This document shows, in pieces, positions 1 through 8,491 of a DNA stretch of 64,000 nucleotides. A program made the translations under genes and the position numbers. Source of the stretch: Solirubrum koreensis (GTDB taxonomy: Bacteria; Bacteroidota; Bacteroidia; Cytophagales; Hymenobacteraceae); assembly GCF_039541855.1 (NCBI RefSeq), contig NZ_BAABHA010000006.1, forward strand, positions 1-64,000. Direction: 5' to 3'. The notes beneath the pieces were generated by a model. That model was not told the origin of the DNA, made no database searches, and saw only the letters and a program-made list of their open reading frames with translations. The stretch's first letter is position 1; the number at the start of each line of letters is the position of its first letter.

Positions 1-109
1 CTCCGCCTGCAACTTACTGGCTCGTTTTTCTTTAGCCCCCAACCAATTCCCAAACACGCTCTAAGTGAGAAAAAAAGTTATAACCTTTGACTTACAAATT
101 CACTGAATC

Positions 110-1187
110 ATGCCAACACTTCCGAAAGTAACTCAGTTAAGTCATAAAGTTGTTTCCGTTAACTCATTAAAATCAAAATTTAATGATATTGACGTTACGA
201 TTCAATCGATGAAAGTTAAAGATGTCGTGTTCATACATTATGTTGCCGTAAGAGGCAAGGATAATGAAGAAGGGGCAGTCCAGAGGGTGTTAAATAAGGC
301 AAGAATAAAATCTATTAGAGATTATTTATTGACAGGGAAAATTTTCTTTAACGCGTTCTTGTTGAATTGGACTGAGAAAAATGTTAAACCGGAACACGTT
401 GATGGGATAATTACAATTCCTATTATTCCATATTCTGCTCAAGTTATAGATGGGCAACACCGCTTGGCTGGTTTGCAATCCGCGATGGAAGTAGATCCTG
501 CTATCGGAGAAAAGGACATAGTTGTAATTTTGTCTAATGGCCTCAGTACTGCTCAAGCAGCTGATATATTCTTGAATATAAATACTGAACAGAAGCCAGT
601 GCCAAAGAGTTTGATTTTTAATTTATTTGGAATTGTTGAAAACGATAAAGAGCATGCTATAAATAGAGCAAAGGATATTGCGTCTGATTTGAACGAAAAT
701 ATTGATTCGGCATATTATAAGATGATTAAATTCCCGGGTTCCCCTTGGGGTGTTGGGCATATTGATCTTTCTACTATAGTTACTTCATTGAAAAAGCATC
801 TAGAGCCAGCAGGTATTTTTTCTAATTACAACATAACTGATTTAAACAGGCAGAAGGTATTGTTTATTAACTACTTCAATTCAATAAGATCTTATTACCT
901 GGAAAAGGACTTATGGTCTTCTAAAGGAAAAAATCCTTTCACGAAGAATGCTGGCGTTGTTGCCTCTATAGAGTTTTTTATAGAGCAAATGCTGCCAAAA
1001 TGTGCTGAAAAAAGAATCATTCACTGTTGATACAATGAAGGCGCTTTTAAAATTGGACGATGCTCCATTATTGACTCAGGATGATATAAAAGGTCTTGAT
1101 GGTAAAACTGCCCGCAAAAAAATAAAGGATTATTTAGGGGCGTATATGTCCTCGGAAATTCCAGAGCAGGATCAATATGAGTTTTAG
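110..1187 (+). CDS. DGQHR-domain (DndB-like) protein, interrupted by a frameshift near 1008-1014
   Basis: The first open frame (110-1030) carries the sequence VIDGQHRLAGL at about residues 113-123 and FLNINTEQKPVPKSL further on. These are hallmarks of the DGQHR family, which includes DndB, the regulator of DNA phosphorothioation. The frame ends abruptly at 1030. A second frame, 1002-1187, continues with lysine-rich helical sequence that has no good start of its own. The two overlap at a run of six A at 1008-1013. Removing one base there would join them into a protein of about 358 residues, a plausible full length for the family. The DNA is A+T-rich, unlike everything from 4 kb onward, which suggests transfer. 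The tail overlaps the next gene by 11 bases, so the pair is probably an operon. The DGQHR assignment is good. Any role in DNA modification or defence is inferred. Whether the frameshift is a mutation, a sequencing error or programmed cannot be told here. Confidence 0.72.
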
Positions 1188-1974
1188 TAAAATAGAGTCT
1201 CAAAATTATTTTGAAAATACGGTCATAGTTGATCTTGGTAGTTCTTGGGAAGTGGTCAAAGATTCCGAGCTGAAACAACTTTCATTATCTTCTGTTCATC
1301 AGCATGTATTAAAAGAGAAATTACACGACGATGCTCTTGCCTTTTACTATAAAGGAAGTTTGTCTTTGAAAGAAGGCTTGGTGGGGGTTAGAAACAGATT
1401 GTATTCTTGGGCGACAGTAAAACTTTATTATTCTATATTTTATTTGCTAAGGTGTTCCTTGGCTTTAAAAGGAGTGTTTTTTTTAAGACACATGAGAGAG
1501 TTAATGTACTGTAATTTGAATACAAGTAATTCATTGACTCAACTACCAGCAATGTATAAAACGGATCATAGAGTTACTATGTATGTGGTTTCCAATATTT
1601 TAACTGCGTATGATTTTATTCAATCCAATACAATAAACGGTATGAATGCGTATGAGTGGATGATGCAAAAGCGTGAGGAAATTAACTATAAATTTAAAAC
1701 TTTTTCAGAGCCTGATGCTCCATATTTTTGGGAGGATATAGATGATTATATCAAAAACAATTCATTTTCTGAGCTTCTTGACTTGTTATTGTCTGACAAT
1801 GAAGGTGTGTTCTTGTTTCAAGAAGAGTATTCTTGTTTGGCTGTTCCTTTGAAACGGTATTTGCTCGCAAAAAACGATATTAGTAATAGTAACATTGGTT
1901 TGGAAGTGATAAAAAACGAGAGATTGATTTTAGATTACGAAAATGACGTGGCGTGCTCAAAGATATTTATTTGA
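1177..1974 (+). CDS. HEPN-like hypothetical protein paired with the DGQHR protein
   Basis: A 265-residue protein with no family I can name with certainty. Residues 68-95 or so read like a HEPN four-helix core: a serine/tryptophan followed by KLYYSIFYLLRCSLAL, resembling the 'YYS/YYA' helix of HEPN and Abi-like proteins. A clear catalytic Rx4-6H motif is not evident, so it could be a non-nuclease HEPN or an unrelated helical protein. Its ATG at 1177 lies inside the last codons of the DGQHR gene, which implies translational coupling. Base composition is A+T-rich like its partner. A strong terminator lies directly downstream (1989-2037), so the two genes form a closed transcription unit. The family label is tentative. 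Confidence 0.6.
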   Translation: MSFSKIESQNYFENTVIVDLGSSWEVVKDSELKQLSLSSVHQHVLKEKLHDDALAFYYKGSLSLKEGLVGVRNRLYSWATVKLYYSIFYLLRCSLALKGVFFLRHMRELMYCNLNTSNSLTQLPAMYKTDHRVTMYVVSNILTAYDFIQSNTINGMNAYEWMMQKREEINYKFKTFSEPDAPYFWEDIDDYIKNNSFSELLDLLLSDNEGVFLFQEEYSCLAVPLKRYLLAKNDISNSNIGLEVIKNERLILDYENDVACSKIFI

Positions 1975-1988
1975 TTAGATGGTTGTTT

Positions 1989-2037
1989 AGCTACAATAAA
2001 AGAACGCCGCCCGTCGGGGCGTTCTTTTATTGTAGCT
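1989..2037 (+). terminator. Rho-independent terminator, 20-bp perfect stem
   Basis: The 20 bases at 1989-2008 are the exact reverse complement of 2018-2037, with a 9-base loop and a T run after the right arm. It sits 15 bases after the stop codon of the HEPN-like gene and closes the two-gene unit. The A-tract opposite the T-tract means it could work in both directions. Confidence 0.9.
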
Positions 2038-2155
2038 TTTAGTGCCGCTTAGCTTATATAGTCCCTATCCGGTACAGTAGCCACGCCATGACTACCACCG
2101 GTGACGTCGATTCTGCGCTCAACTCAGGATCTGGTAGACATGCTGAGTCACAATC

Positions 2156-2353
2156 TCACACCCCCACCGTTTCCGCGTCCGTTAGCTCGTGCAGAATGCG
2201 CTTGGCGTGCTGCACATTCGGCACGTCCTCGAAGCTAACGATGAGCTGCTCCTTGCGCTCCTTCATGCTGGCCGTGCGCTGGTGGGTTTGCACGTAGTTG
2301 AGCACCGTACCAAACTGCTCGCCCTGGAAGTAGGGCTCGTTGTTGGTGGCCGG
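2156..2353 (-). pseudogene. Displaced second copy of the mfd 3' end (66 codons)
   Basis: This 198-bp stretch aligns without gaps to the 3' end of the intact mfd gene at 4047-4244 (constant offset 1891). I count 11 mismatches, one changing an amino acid (Ala to Thr, five codons before the stop) and the rest synonymous or in the codon region without changing the residue. The stop codon is preserved. A 71-bp segment (2238-2308 versus 4129-4199) is identical. No upstream mfd sequence accompanies it, so it is a truncated non-functional fragment. The pattern is what remains when an integrating element replaces the end of a coding gene and pushes the old end to its far side. It marks the left boundary of an insertion containing the AlbA_2 gene. 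Confidence 0.9.
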
Positions 2354-2367
2354 GGTGCTTACCTTCG
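2340..2367 (+). promoter_or_regulatory. Possible promoter of the AlbA_2 gene
   Basis: TTGTTG at 2340-2345 lies 14-17 bases before TACCTTCG at 2360-2367, a near match to the Bacteroidota -33/-7 promoter. The -33 part lies within the displaced mfd fragment and the -7 part just outside it. The start codon at 2392 is about 25 bases further on. One mismatch in the -7 box and slightly short spacing make this tentative. Confidence 0.3.
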
Positions 2368-2391
2368 CTTTATCATTAAGTTGGTGTCGGT

Positions 2392-3852
2392 ATGGCTTTA
2401 GTTGCTCAGGAACTGCGGCATATAATTGCCCAGGGTGAAGGTATTTCAGTAGAATTCAAACAAGCGCTTCGGGGTCTTCCTCGAGACGCGTTCGAAACGG
2501 TTTGTGCTTTTCTGAATCGACAAGGCGGCTACTTGATCCTCGGCGTACGTGACGACGGACACCTGCAAGGCGTAGTGCCGGAGTTGGTTGATCAACTGAA
2601 GCGGGATTTTGCTACGCTGAGCAACAATCCTAACAAGCTACACCCGCCGATGCTGCTGGAGTTGACCGAGCTTCGACTGGATGAGCAACTGCTCCTGTAT
2701 GTGTATGTGCCGCAAAGCTCACAGGTGCATCGGTGCGACAACATCGTGTATGACCGGGGACACGAAGGCGACTTTCGCGTCCTGAGCGACGCGGACATCA
2801 GCCAACTGTATGTCCGTAAAAGCAGCTTTTATACCGAGGGACGAATTTATCCGTTCCTGCAAATGGAAGACTTCAAGCCGGAGTTGTTACCCCGCGTCCG
2901 GACCCTCATCCGCAACAATCGACCTAACCATCCGTGGCTGGCGCTGGACGACATGGAACTGATGCGTCAGTCAGGACTTTGGAAAAGGGATTATCAAACG
3001 GGGCAAACAGGTTTTACCCTTGCTGCCACCTTGCTGCTGGGCCGGGACGAAGTAATTCACAACGTGTTGCCGCACTACCGGATAGATGCATTGGTGCGTC
3101 GGGTTGACTTAGATAGGTACGATGATCGAATCGATATCCGGACCAACCTGATTGACGGATATAGCCAGTTGATGAACTTTGCGGAGCGTCATCTGCCGGA
3201 TAAATTCTTCCTGCAGCAAGGACAGCGGCGTAGCCTGCGGGAATTTATCTTTCGTGAGGTGGTTGGCAACCTCATAGTGCACCGCGAATACATTAATCCG
3301 ACTCCGGCCAGCTTCATCGTCTACTCTGATCGGGTGGAGGTGCGTAACGCCAACAAACCCACACACTACGGGCCGATCAATCCCGAACAATTCGCGCCGT
3401 TTCCAAAGAATCCAACAATTGCAAACTTCTTCGGTCAATTAGGGCGTGTAGATGAGTTGGGTTCTGGTATCCGTAATGTAACCATCGGTCTGCGAGAGTA
3501 CGCACCAGGACAGCAGGCTCACTTCATAGAAGAGGATGTCTTCAAAACAGTTATTCCCATACCGAACTTGAGCAATAACAGGTCAACGGATCTGGCATTG
3601 GTGCAAGAGGCCGGTATAGTACTGTCTGATTTGGATTTGCCACGCGCAATGCGCACTCGTATGATTTATGCGCTGGAAATCCTCGGAAAATCAGGGGGAC
3701 AAACCTCGTCCCAACTAGCTGCGCAGTTAAATGTGACGGGCCGCACCATCCGGCGGGACATGGCAATACTGCGCGAACATGAGCTAGTTGTGTTGAATGG
3801 TAACGCTTACGAGTTACACGAAGCTTGGAATCAACTGGATGAGGGGACATAA
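2392..3852 (+). CDS. AlbA_2 (Schlafen-like) domain / ATP-binding / HTH regulator
   Basis: A 486-residue protein of the 'AlbA_2 domain, putative transcriptional regulator' family. The N-terminus has GEGISVEFKQALRG, then NRQGGYLILGVRDDG, the AlbA_2 signature. The middle holds VVGNLIVHREY and LGRVDELGSGIRNV, typical of the RecG-C/HATPase-like module that follows AlbA_2. The C-terminus (about 425-475) is a helix-turn-helix with SQLAAQLNVTGRTIRRD. It stands alone between the two copies of the mfd 3' end and ends within a large inverted repeat. Members are found near toxin-antitoxin and defence genes, and the domain is related to Schlafen proteins. Its target here is unknown. Its base composition is closer to the host than the DGQHR module, suggesting a separate arrival. 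Confidence 0.85.
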   Translation: MALVAQELRHIIAQGEGISVEFKQALRGLPRDAFETVCAFLNRQGGYLILGVRDDGHLQGVVPELVDQLKRDFATLSNNPNKLHPPMLLELTELRLDEQLLLYVYVPQSSQVHRCDNIVYDRGHEGDFRVLSDADISQLYVRKSSFYTEGRIYPFLQMEDFKPELLPRVRTLIRNNRPNHPWLALDDMELMRQSGLWKRDYQTGQTGFTLAATLLLGRDEVIHNVLPHYRIDALVRRVDLDRYDDRIDIRTNLIDGYSQLMNFAERHLPDKFFLQQGQRRSLREFIFREVVGNLIVHREYINPTPASFIVYSDRVEVRNANKPTHYGPINPEQFAPFPKNPTIANFFGQLGRVDELGSGIRNVTIGLREYAPGQQAHFIEEDVFKTVIPIPNLSNNRSTDLALVQEAGIVLSDLDLPRAMRTRMIYALEILGKSGGQTSSQLAAQLNVTGRTIRRDMAILREHELVVLNGNAYELHEAWNQLDEGT

Positions 3853-3915
3853 GCGGACACGAGCGGACATCAGGTCCGCCAACAGGGACATCGTGTCCGC
3901 TCGTGTCCGCTTATG
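3848..3915. repeat. 22-bp perfect inverted repeat built of GCGGACA units
   Basis: Bases 3848-3869 are the exact reverse complement of 3894-3915. Each arm contains GCGGACA twice, spaced by CGA, and the 24-base centre contains further GGTCCGC and GGGACA variants. The repeat begins within the last codons of the AlbA_2 gene, so the TAA stop is in the left arm. No T run follows, so this is not a standard terminator. It could be an operator for the HTH protein that ends here, an extended RNA hairpin, or an element end. Confidence 0.8.
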
Positions 3916-4046
3916 CTGGGCCGGAGACAATACTTCGCTTACCCCGGTCATCATCCGACACCGCAGCCTTGGCTACCACGGGCGGTATGCATTCTAGGGC
4001 TAGATTAGTTGTCAGTCCGCTGGCTTGGTACAATTGTATTACAACC

Positions 4047-7000
4047 TCAAACCCCCACCGCTTCCGCGTCCGTCAGTTCGTGCAGGATGCGTTTGGCGTG
4101 CTGCACGTTGGGCACGTCCTCGAAGCTGACGATGAGCTGCTCCTTGCGCTCCTTCATGCTGGCCGTGCGCTGGTGGGTTTGCACGTAGTTGAGCACCGTG
4201 CCGAACTGCTCGCCCTGGAAGTAGGGCTCGTTGTTGGTGGCCGGAATGTAGCCCTTCATCAGGTTGCGCTTGAGGGTGAGCTTCTCGAAGCCCACCTGGC
4301 AGGCGGCCCAGCGCAGGCGCACAATTTCGGCCAGCTGCTCCACCTCGGCGGGCAGGGGGCCGAAGCGGTCCACGATGCTGGTGACCAGCTTGCGCAGCTC
4401 CTCGGGGTTTTTGGCGCGGTCGAGCTTGGAGTACAGCTGCAGGCGCTCCGATACGCTGCTCACGTAGCTCTCGGGAATCAGAATCTGCAGGTCGGTTTCG
4501 ATGTTGCACTCCTTGGGGCGGCCCAGGCCGGCGGCGTCTTTCAGGCGGCCGGTCGTGTCGCCTAGGAACAGGTCACGGAACTCGGTTTCCTTGAGCTCCT
4601 GCACGGCTTCGTCGAGAATCTGGTGGTAGGTTTCGTAGCCCAGGTCGTTGATAAAGCCCGACTGCTCGCCGCCCAGCAGGTTGCCGGCGCCGCGAATGTC
4701 TAGGTCGCGCATGGCCACGTTGAAGCCGGCGCCCAGGTCGGAGAATTCCTCCAGGGTGCTCAGGCGCTTGCGGGCGTCGGCGGGCAGGCCGGCCACGGGC
4801 GGCGTGAGCAGGTAGCAGTAGGCTTTCTTGTTGGAGCGGCCCACGCGGCCGCGCATCTGGTGGAGGTCGGAAAGGCCGTGCAGGTGGGCGCGGTTGATGA
4901 TAATGGTGTTGGCGTTGGGAATGTCCAGGCCGCTCTCAATCAGGTTCGTGGACACCAGCACGTCGTACTCGCCCTCCACAAACTTCATCATGCGCTTTTC
5001 CAGCACTTCGCCCTCCAGCTGCCCGTGGATGTAGGTAATGCGGGCATCGGGCACCAGGCGCAGAATCATGGCGGCCTGCTCCTCGATGTCCTTCACGCGG
5101 TTGTGCACATAAAACACCTGCCCGCCGCGCTTCAGCTCGCGGGCAATGGCGTCGCGCACCAGCAGCTCGTCGAACACGGCCAGCTCGGTTTGTACGGGCT
5201 GGCGGTTGGGCGGCGGCGTGGCAATTACGCTCAGGTCGCGGGCGCCCATGAGGGAGAAGTGCAGCGTGCGCGGTATGGGCGTGGCCGAGAGGGTGAGCGT
5301 GTCGATGTTCACCTTCAGCTCCTTGAGCTTGTCCTTGGTTTTCACGCCGAACTTCTGCTCTTCGTCGATGATGAGCAAGCCCAGGTCCTTGAACTTGATG
5401 TCTTTGTTGGTGAGCCGGTGCGTGCCAATGAGGATATCAGTTTTGCCCTCGGCCACTTTGGTAAGGGTGTCCTTGGCCTGCTTGGTGGTTTTAAAGCGGT
5501 TGATGTAATCCACCGTTACCGGCAGCTCGCCCAGCCGGTCGCGGAAGGTTTTGAAGTGCTGCATGGCCAGAATGGTGGTGGGCACCAGCATGGCCACCTG
5601 CTTGCCGTCGGCCACGGCCTTGAAGGCGGCCCGAATGGCCACTTCGGTTTTGCCGAAGCCCACGTCGCCGCATACCAGGCGGTCCATGGGGTGGGGCTGC
5701 TCCATGTCGTTTTTCACGTCCTCGGTGGCCTTGGCCTGGTCGGGCGTGTCCTCGTAAATGAAGCTCGATTCCAGCTCGGCCTGCATAAACGAGTCGCGGG
5801 CAAAGGCGTAGCCCGGCGCGGTTTTGCGCTTGGCGTAGAGCCGAATGAGGTCGGCGGCAATGTCCTTGACCTTGCGCTTCACGGCCTTTTTCTTGTTTTC
5901 CCACTCGGGTGAGCCCAGCTTGCTCATGCTCGGCGGCGTGCCCTCGGCCCCGCTGTACTTGGCAATTTTGTGCAGGGCGTGAATGCTCACGGTCAGCACG
6001 TCGTCGTCGCGGTACACCAGCCGGATGGCCTCCTGCAAGTGCCCGTTGATGTCCACCTGCGTGAGGCCCGCAAACCGCCCGATGCCGTAGTCCTGGTGCA
6101 CCACAAAGTCGCCGGGCTGTAGGGTACGCAGCTCCTTCAGCGTGAGGGCCTTTTTCTTGGAGAATTTGCGCTTCTCCTGGGCGCGGTAGTAGCGCTCAAA
6201 AATCTGGTGGTCGGTGTAGACGAGCAGCTTCCGGTCCTCGTCGATGAAGCCTTCGCGCAACGACACGGCCAGGTGCTGAAACCGCACCTCGTGGTCCAGC
6301 TCGTCGAAAATGGTGCGCAGCCGATCCATCTGGCGCATGGAGTCGGCGGCAATAATGGTGGTCAGGCCGCGCTCCTGGTTCTGGTGCATGTCCTTCACCA
6401 AGCGCGAAAAGTCCTTGTTGAAGCTGGGTTGCGGCTTGGAGGCGAAGGGTACCTGCTCGGCCTCTTTGTAGTAAAACCGCTTGCCGAACTCCAGCACCGG
6501 AAACCGTTCCAGGTGCTTTTTCAGCGCCTTGGTCGTCTCAAACAAATCCTCCGGCGACGACACAATCTGCTGCCCGCTCGACTCCTGCAGCATGGACTGG
6601 AAGCCCTGCTCGGCCTTGTCGAACTGCTCGCCCACAATGTCGAGCAGCTGGCGCACGTCCTTGATCCAGATGGCCGTATTGGCGGGCACGAATTCCAGAA
6701 ACGACTCGCGCTTTTCCTGCAGCAGCTTGGTTTGCACGTTCGGTACAATGCTGATCTGGTCCTTCTTCTCCACCGACAGCTGGTTGTCGGGCAGAAACGT
6801 GCGCATGCTCTCAATCTCGTCGCCGAACAGCTCGATGCGGTAGGGCAGCTCGTTGGCGTAGCTGAACACGTCCACAATGCCGCCGCGAATGGCGTACTGG
6901 CCGGCCTCGTACACAAAATCGGTACGCTCGAAGTCGTATTCGGCCAGCAGCTCGCCCAGAAAATTCACGTCGAGCCGGTCGCCCACCTTGCAACTGAAGG

Positions 7001-7511
7001 TGTTTTGCACCAGGCTCTGGCGGTTAATCACCTTCTCGCTTAGGGCCTCGGGGTAAGTAACAATTAAGGCGCCTTTCGGGGCTTTTTCGCCGTCTTTCTT
7101 GGCGTTGGCCTTGGCGTTTTCGTCCTTGGTTTTGCCCTTCTCACCCGAGCGGCCGCTCAGCCGGTTCAACACCTCGGCGCGCATGAGCACGTTGGCGTTT
7201 TCCGTCTCGTCGAAGGAGTAGGCGCGCTTGTAGGAGCTGGGGAACGTCAGCACTTCCTCCCGGTCGCCCACCAGGTGCTGCAAGTCGGAGGCGAAGTAGC
7301 TGGCCTCGTCCTTGTCGTGCAGCACAAACAGCAGGTGCTCGTCGGGGCGGTCCAGGTGAATGGCGGCGGCCACCGAAGCGTCCTGGCTGCCCACCAGGCC
7401 GCGCAGGTGCAGGCGCAGGGCCTTGTCGGCCGTGGCGGGCTGCAGGCGCAGCGCCAGGGTCTGGATATCGGTATCGAGCGAATAGAGGCGGAGGAATTCG
7501 GAAGCTTGCAC
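4047..7511 (-). CDS. mfd: Transcription-repair coupling factor Mfd
   Basis: Mfd is the ATP-dependent translocase that removes RNA polymerase stalled at DNA damage and recruits UvrA. Visible here are the UvrB-homology region at the N-terminus, the CarD-like RNA-polymerase interaction domain around GDFVVHQDYGIGRFAG, the helicase Walker A GDVGFGKTEVAIRAA, the Walker B IIDEEQKFGV, the motif SATPIPRTLHFSLMGAR and the C-terminal TRCF domain ending at TDAEAVGV. The open frame extends to 7625, but a good Bacteroidota -7 box lies at 7532-7540, inside that extension. I therefore prefer the GTG at 7511, giving 1154 residues. The last 66 codons are duplicated at 2156-2353. Confidence 0.95.
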   Translation of the reverse strand: MQASEFLRLYSLDTDIQTLALRLQPATADKALRLHLRGLVGSQDASVAAAIHLDRPDEHLLFVLHDKDEASYFASDLQHLVGDREEVLTFPSSYKRAYSFDETENANVLMRAEVLNRLSGRSGEKGKTKDENAKANAKKDGEKAPKGALIVTYPEALSEKVINRQSLVQNTFSCKVGDRLDVNFLGELLAEYDFERTDFVYEAGQYAIRGGIVDVFSYANELPYRIELFGDEIESMRTFLPDNQLSVEKKDQISIVPNVQTKLLQEKRESFLEFVPANTAIWIKDVRQLLDIVGEQFDKAEQGFQSMLQESSGQQIVSSPEDLFETTKALKKHLERFPVLEFGKRFYYKEAEQVPFASKPQPSFNKDFSRLVKDMHQNQERGLTTIIAADSMRQMDRLRTIFDELDHEVRFQHLAVSLREGFIDEDRKLLVYTDHQIFERYYRAQEKRKFSKKKALTLKELRTLQPGDFVVHQDYGIGRFAGLTQVDINGHLQEAIRLVYRDDDVLTVSIHALHKIAKYSGAEGTPPSMSKLGSPEWENKKKAVKRKVKDIAADLIRLYAKRKTAPGYAFARDSFMQAELESSFIYEDTPDQAKATEDVKNDMEQPHPMDRLVCGDVGFGKTEVAIRAAFKAVADGKQVAMLVPTTILAMQHFKTFRDRLGELPVTVDYINRFKTTKQAKDTLTKVAEGKTDILIGTHRLTNKDIKFKDLGLLIIDEEQKFGVKTKDKLKELKVNIDTLTLSATPIPRTLHFSLMGARDLSVIATPPPNRQPVQTELAVFDELLVRDAIARELKRGGQVFYVHNRVKDIEEQAAMILRLVPDARITYIHGQLEGEVLEKRMMKFVEGEYDVLVSTNLIESGLDIPNANTIIINRAHLHGLSDLHQMRGRVGRSNKKAYCYLLTPPVAGLPADARKRLSTLEEFSDLGAGFNVAMRDLDIRGAGNLLGGEQSGFINDLGYETYHQILDEAVQELKETEFRDLFLGDTTGRLKDAAGLGRPKECNIETDLQILIPESYVSSVSERLQLYSKLDRAKNPEELRKLVTSIVDRFGPLPAEVEQLAEIVRLRWAACQVGFEKLTLKRNLMKGYIPATNNEPYFQGEQFGTVLNYVQTHQRTASMKERKEQLIVSFEDVPNVQHAKRILHELTDAEAVGV

Positions 7512-7531
7512 GTAGAGCGGGCTAGGGAGCG

Positions 7532-7540
7532 GCAAAGGTA
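7532..7540 (-). promoter_or_regulatory. Predicted mfd promoter -7 box
   Basis: On the minus strand this reads TACCTTTGC, an exact match to the Bacteroidota TAnnTTTG box. It lies about 20 bases before the GTG at 7511 and supports that start over the longer frame. The -33 element is only loosely matched. Confidence 0.5.
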
Positions 7541-7694
7541 GAAGCCCGGCCGGGACAGAATTCCGGTCGGGCACACGGAAAGCAATACCGCCGCCGGGGG
7601 GCGAAAGTTTCCTTTCGGCCACCACATCGTGTCGTTCAACTCGTAAGAGCAGGTGTTCAGACAGTACGTGCGCTTTTCTGAAAAATTAGAGCCG

Positions 7695-7703
7695 TACTTT
7701 CGC
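7695..7703 (+). promoter_or_regulatory. Possible promoter of the YdjM-like gene
   Basis: TACTTTCGC resembles the Bacteroidota -7 box with minor deviation and lies 32 bases before the GTG at 7736. No clear -33 TTG is seen at the right distance. Confidence 0.35.
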
Positions 7704-7735
7704 CATCCTCTTTTACCTCTATAGCGACTCTTTAC

Positions 7736-8491
7736 GTGCGCGGTTCCTCCCACTTAGCTATTGGCCTGATTACCGGCGCCGGCATAGCCGCCGTGGTGCC
7801 CGACCTGAAACTCTCGCTGCCCGGCATTGCGCTGGCCGGCTTTTCCTCCCTCGCCCCCGACCTCGACCACCCCGGCTCGCGCCTGAGCAAGCGGCTGGGC
7901 TTTGCCCAGAACTTCGTGCGCTGGGCTTTTGCCGGCGCCGCCGTGCTGCTGGCCCTGTACGCCCACTTTAACCTGCCGGCGGGCCCTAATAAGCGCGTGG
8001 CGCTAACGGCGGCCCTCTCGATGTTTCTCATCGGCATGGCCATGCAAAACCAGTCGGCGCGCAAGCTGGCGCTGCTGTTTACCGGCGTGGGTGCCGTGCT
8101 GGGCGGCTTGTACTGGGAAATGTTGTGGCTGAGTTTGCTCGGCGCGTTTGTGGCCACGGCGCCGTTCACCACGCACCGCTCCTGGACGCACACCATCTGG
8201 GCGGCCGCGCTCTGGACCTACATCGGCTACCTGGCCAACAAGGACCTGGGCTGGCACGGCGTGGCCGCGTACGCCGGCGCGGGCTATATGTCGCATTTGC
8301 TGGCCGATACGCTCACCAAGTCGGGCATCCGGTATTTCCTGCCGCTTTCCGACAAGGCCATCAAGCTACCGCTCATCAGCACCGGCTCGGCCACGGGCAA
8401 CATGTTGGAAGTAGCCATTTGCGTGGGGTACGGCTTGGTAGTGGCGTTGCTCCTGTGGCAACGGTTCGGTACAACATTATTGCCTATATAA
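7736..8491 (+). CDS. YdjM/DUF457-type membrane-bound metal-dependent hydrolase
   Basis: A 251-residue polytopic membrane protein. The N-terminal GSSHLAIGLITGAGI and the following SSLAPDLDHPGSRLSKRLGF form the His/Asp metal-binding motif of the YdjM (DUF457) family. The middle RSWTHTIWAAAL supplies the second His cluster, and SHLLADTLTKSGI the third. At least four hydrophobic segments are visible. In E. coli ydjM is LexA-regulated, but I see no LexA box here. It starts at a GTG, divergent from mfd. The family call is firm; the substrate of such proteins is unknown. Confidence 0.85.
   Translation: MRGSSHLAIGLITGAGIAAVVPDLKLSLPGIALAGFSSLAPDLDHPGSRLSKRLGFAQNFVRWAFAGAAVLLALYAHFNLPAGPNKRVALTAALSMFLIGMAMQNQSARKLALLFTGVGAVLGGLYWEMLWLSLLGAFVATAPFTTHRSWTHTIWAAALWTYIGYLANKDLGWHGVAAYAGAGYMSHLLADTLTKSGIRYFLPLSDKAIKLPLISTGSATGNMLEVAICVGYGLVVALLLWQRFGTTLLPI

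Noticed and set aside
1..57. Possible minus-strand gene running off the left edge (GTG at 57, reading FGNWLGAKEKRASKLQAE)
   Set aside because: Only 19 codons, no recognisable domain; a short stop-free stretch this long is expected by chance. It could also be the end of an insertion sequence, but no second end is visible.
3853..4046. CRISPR-like array from the repeated GCGGACA units
   Set aside because: The repeats are 7 bases and arranged as an inverted repeat, without uniform spacers or cas genes.
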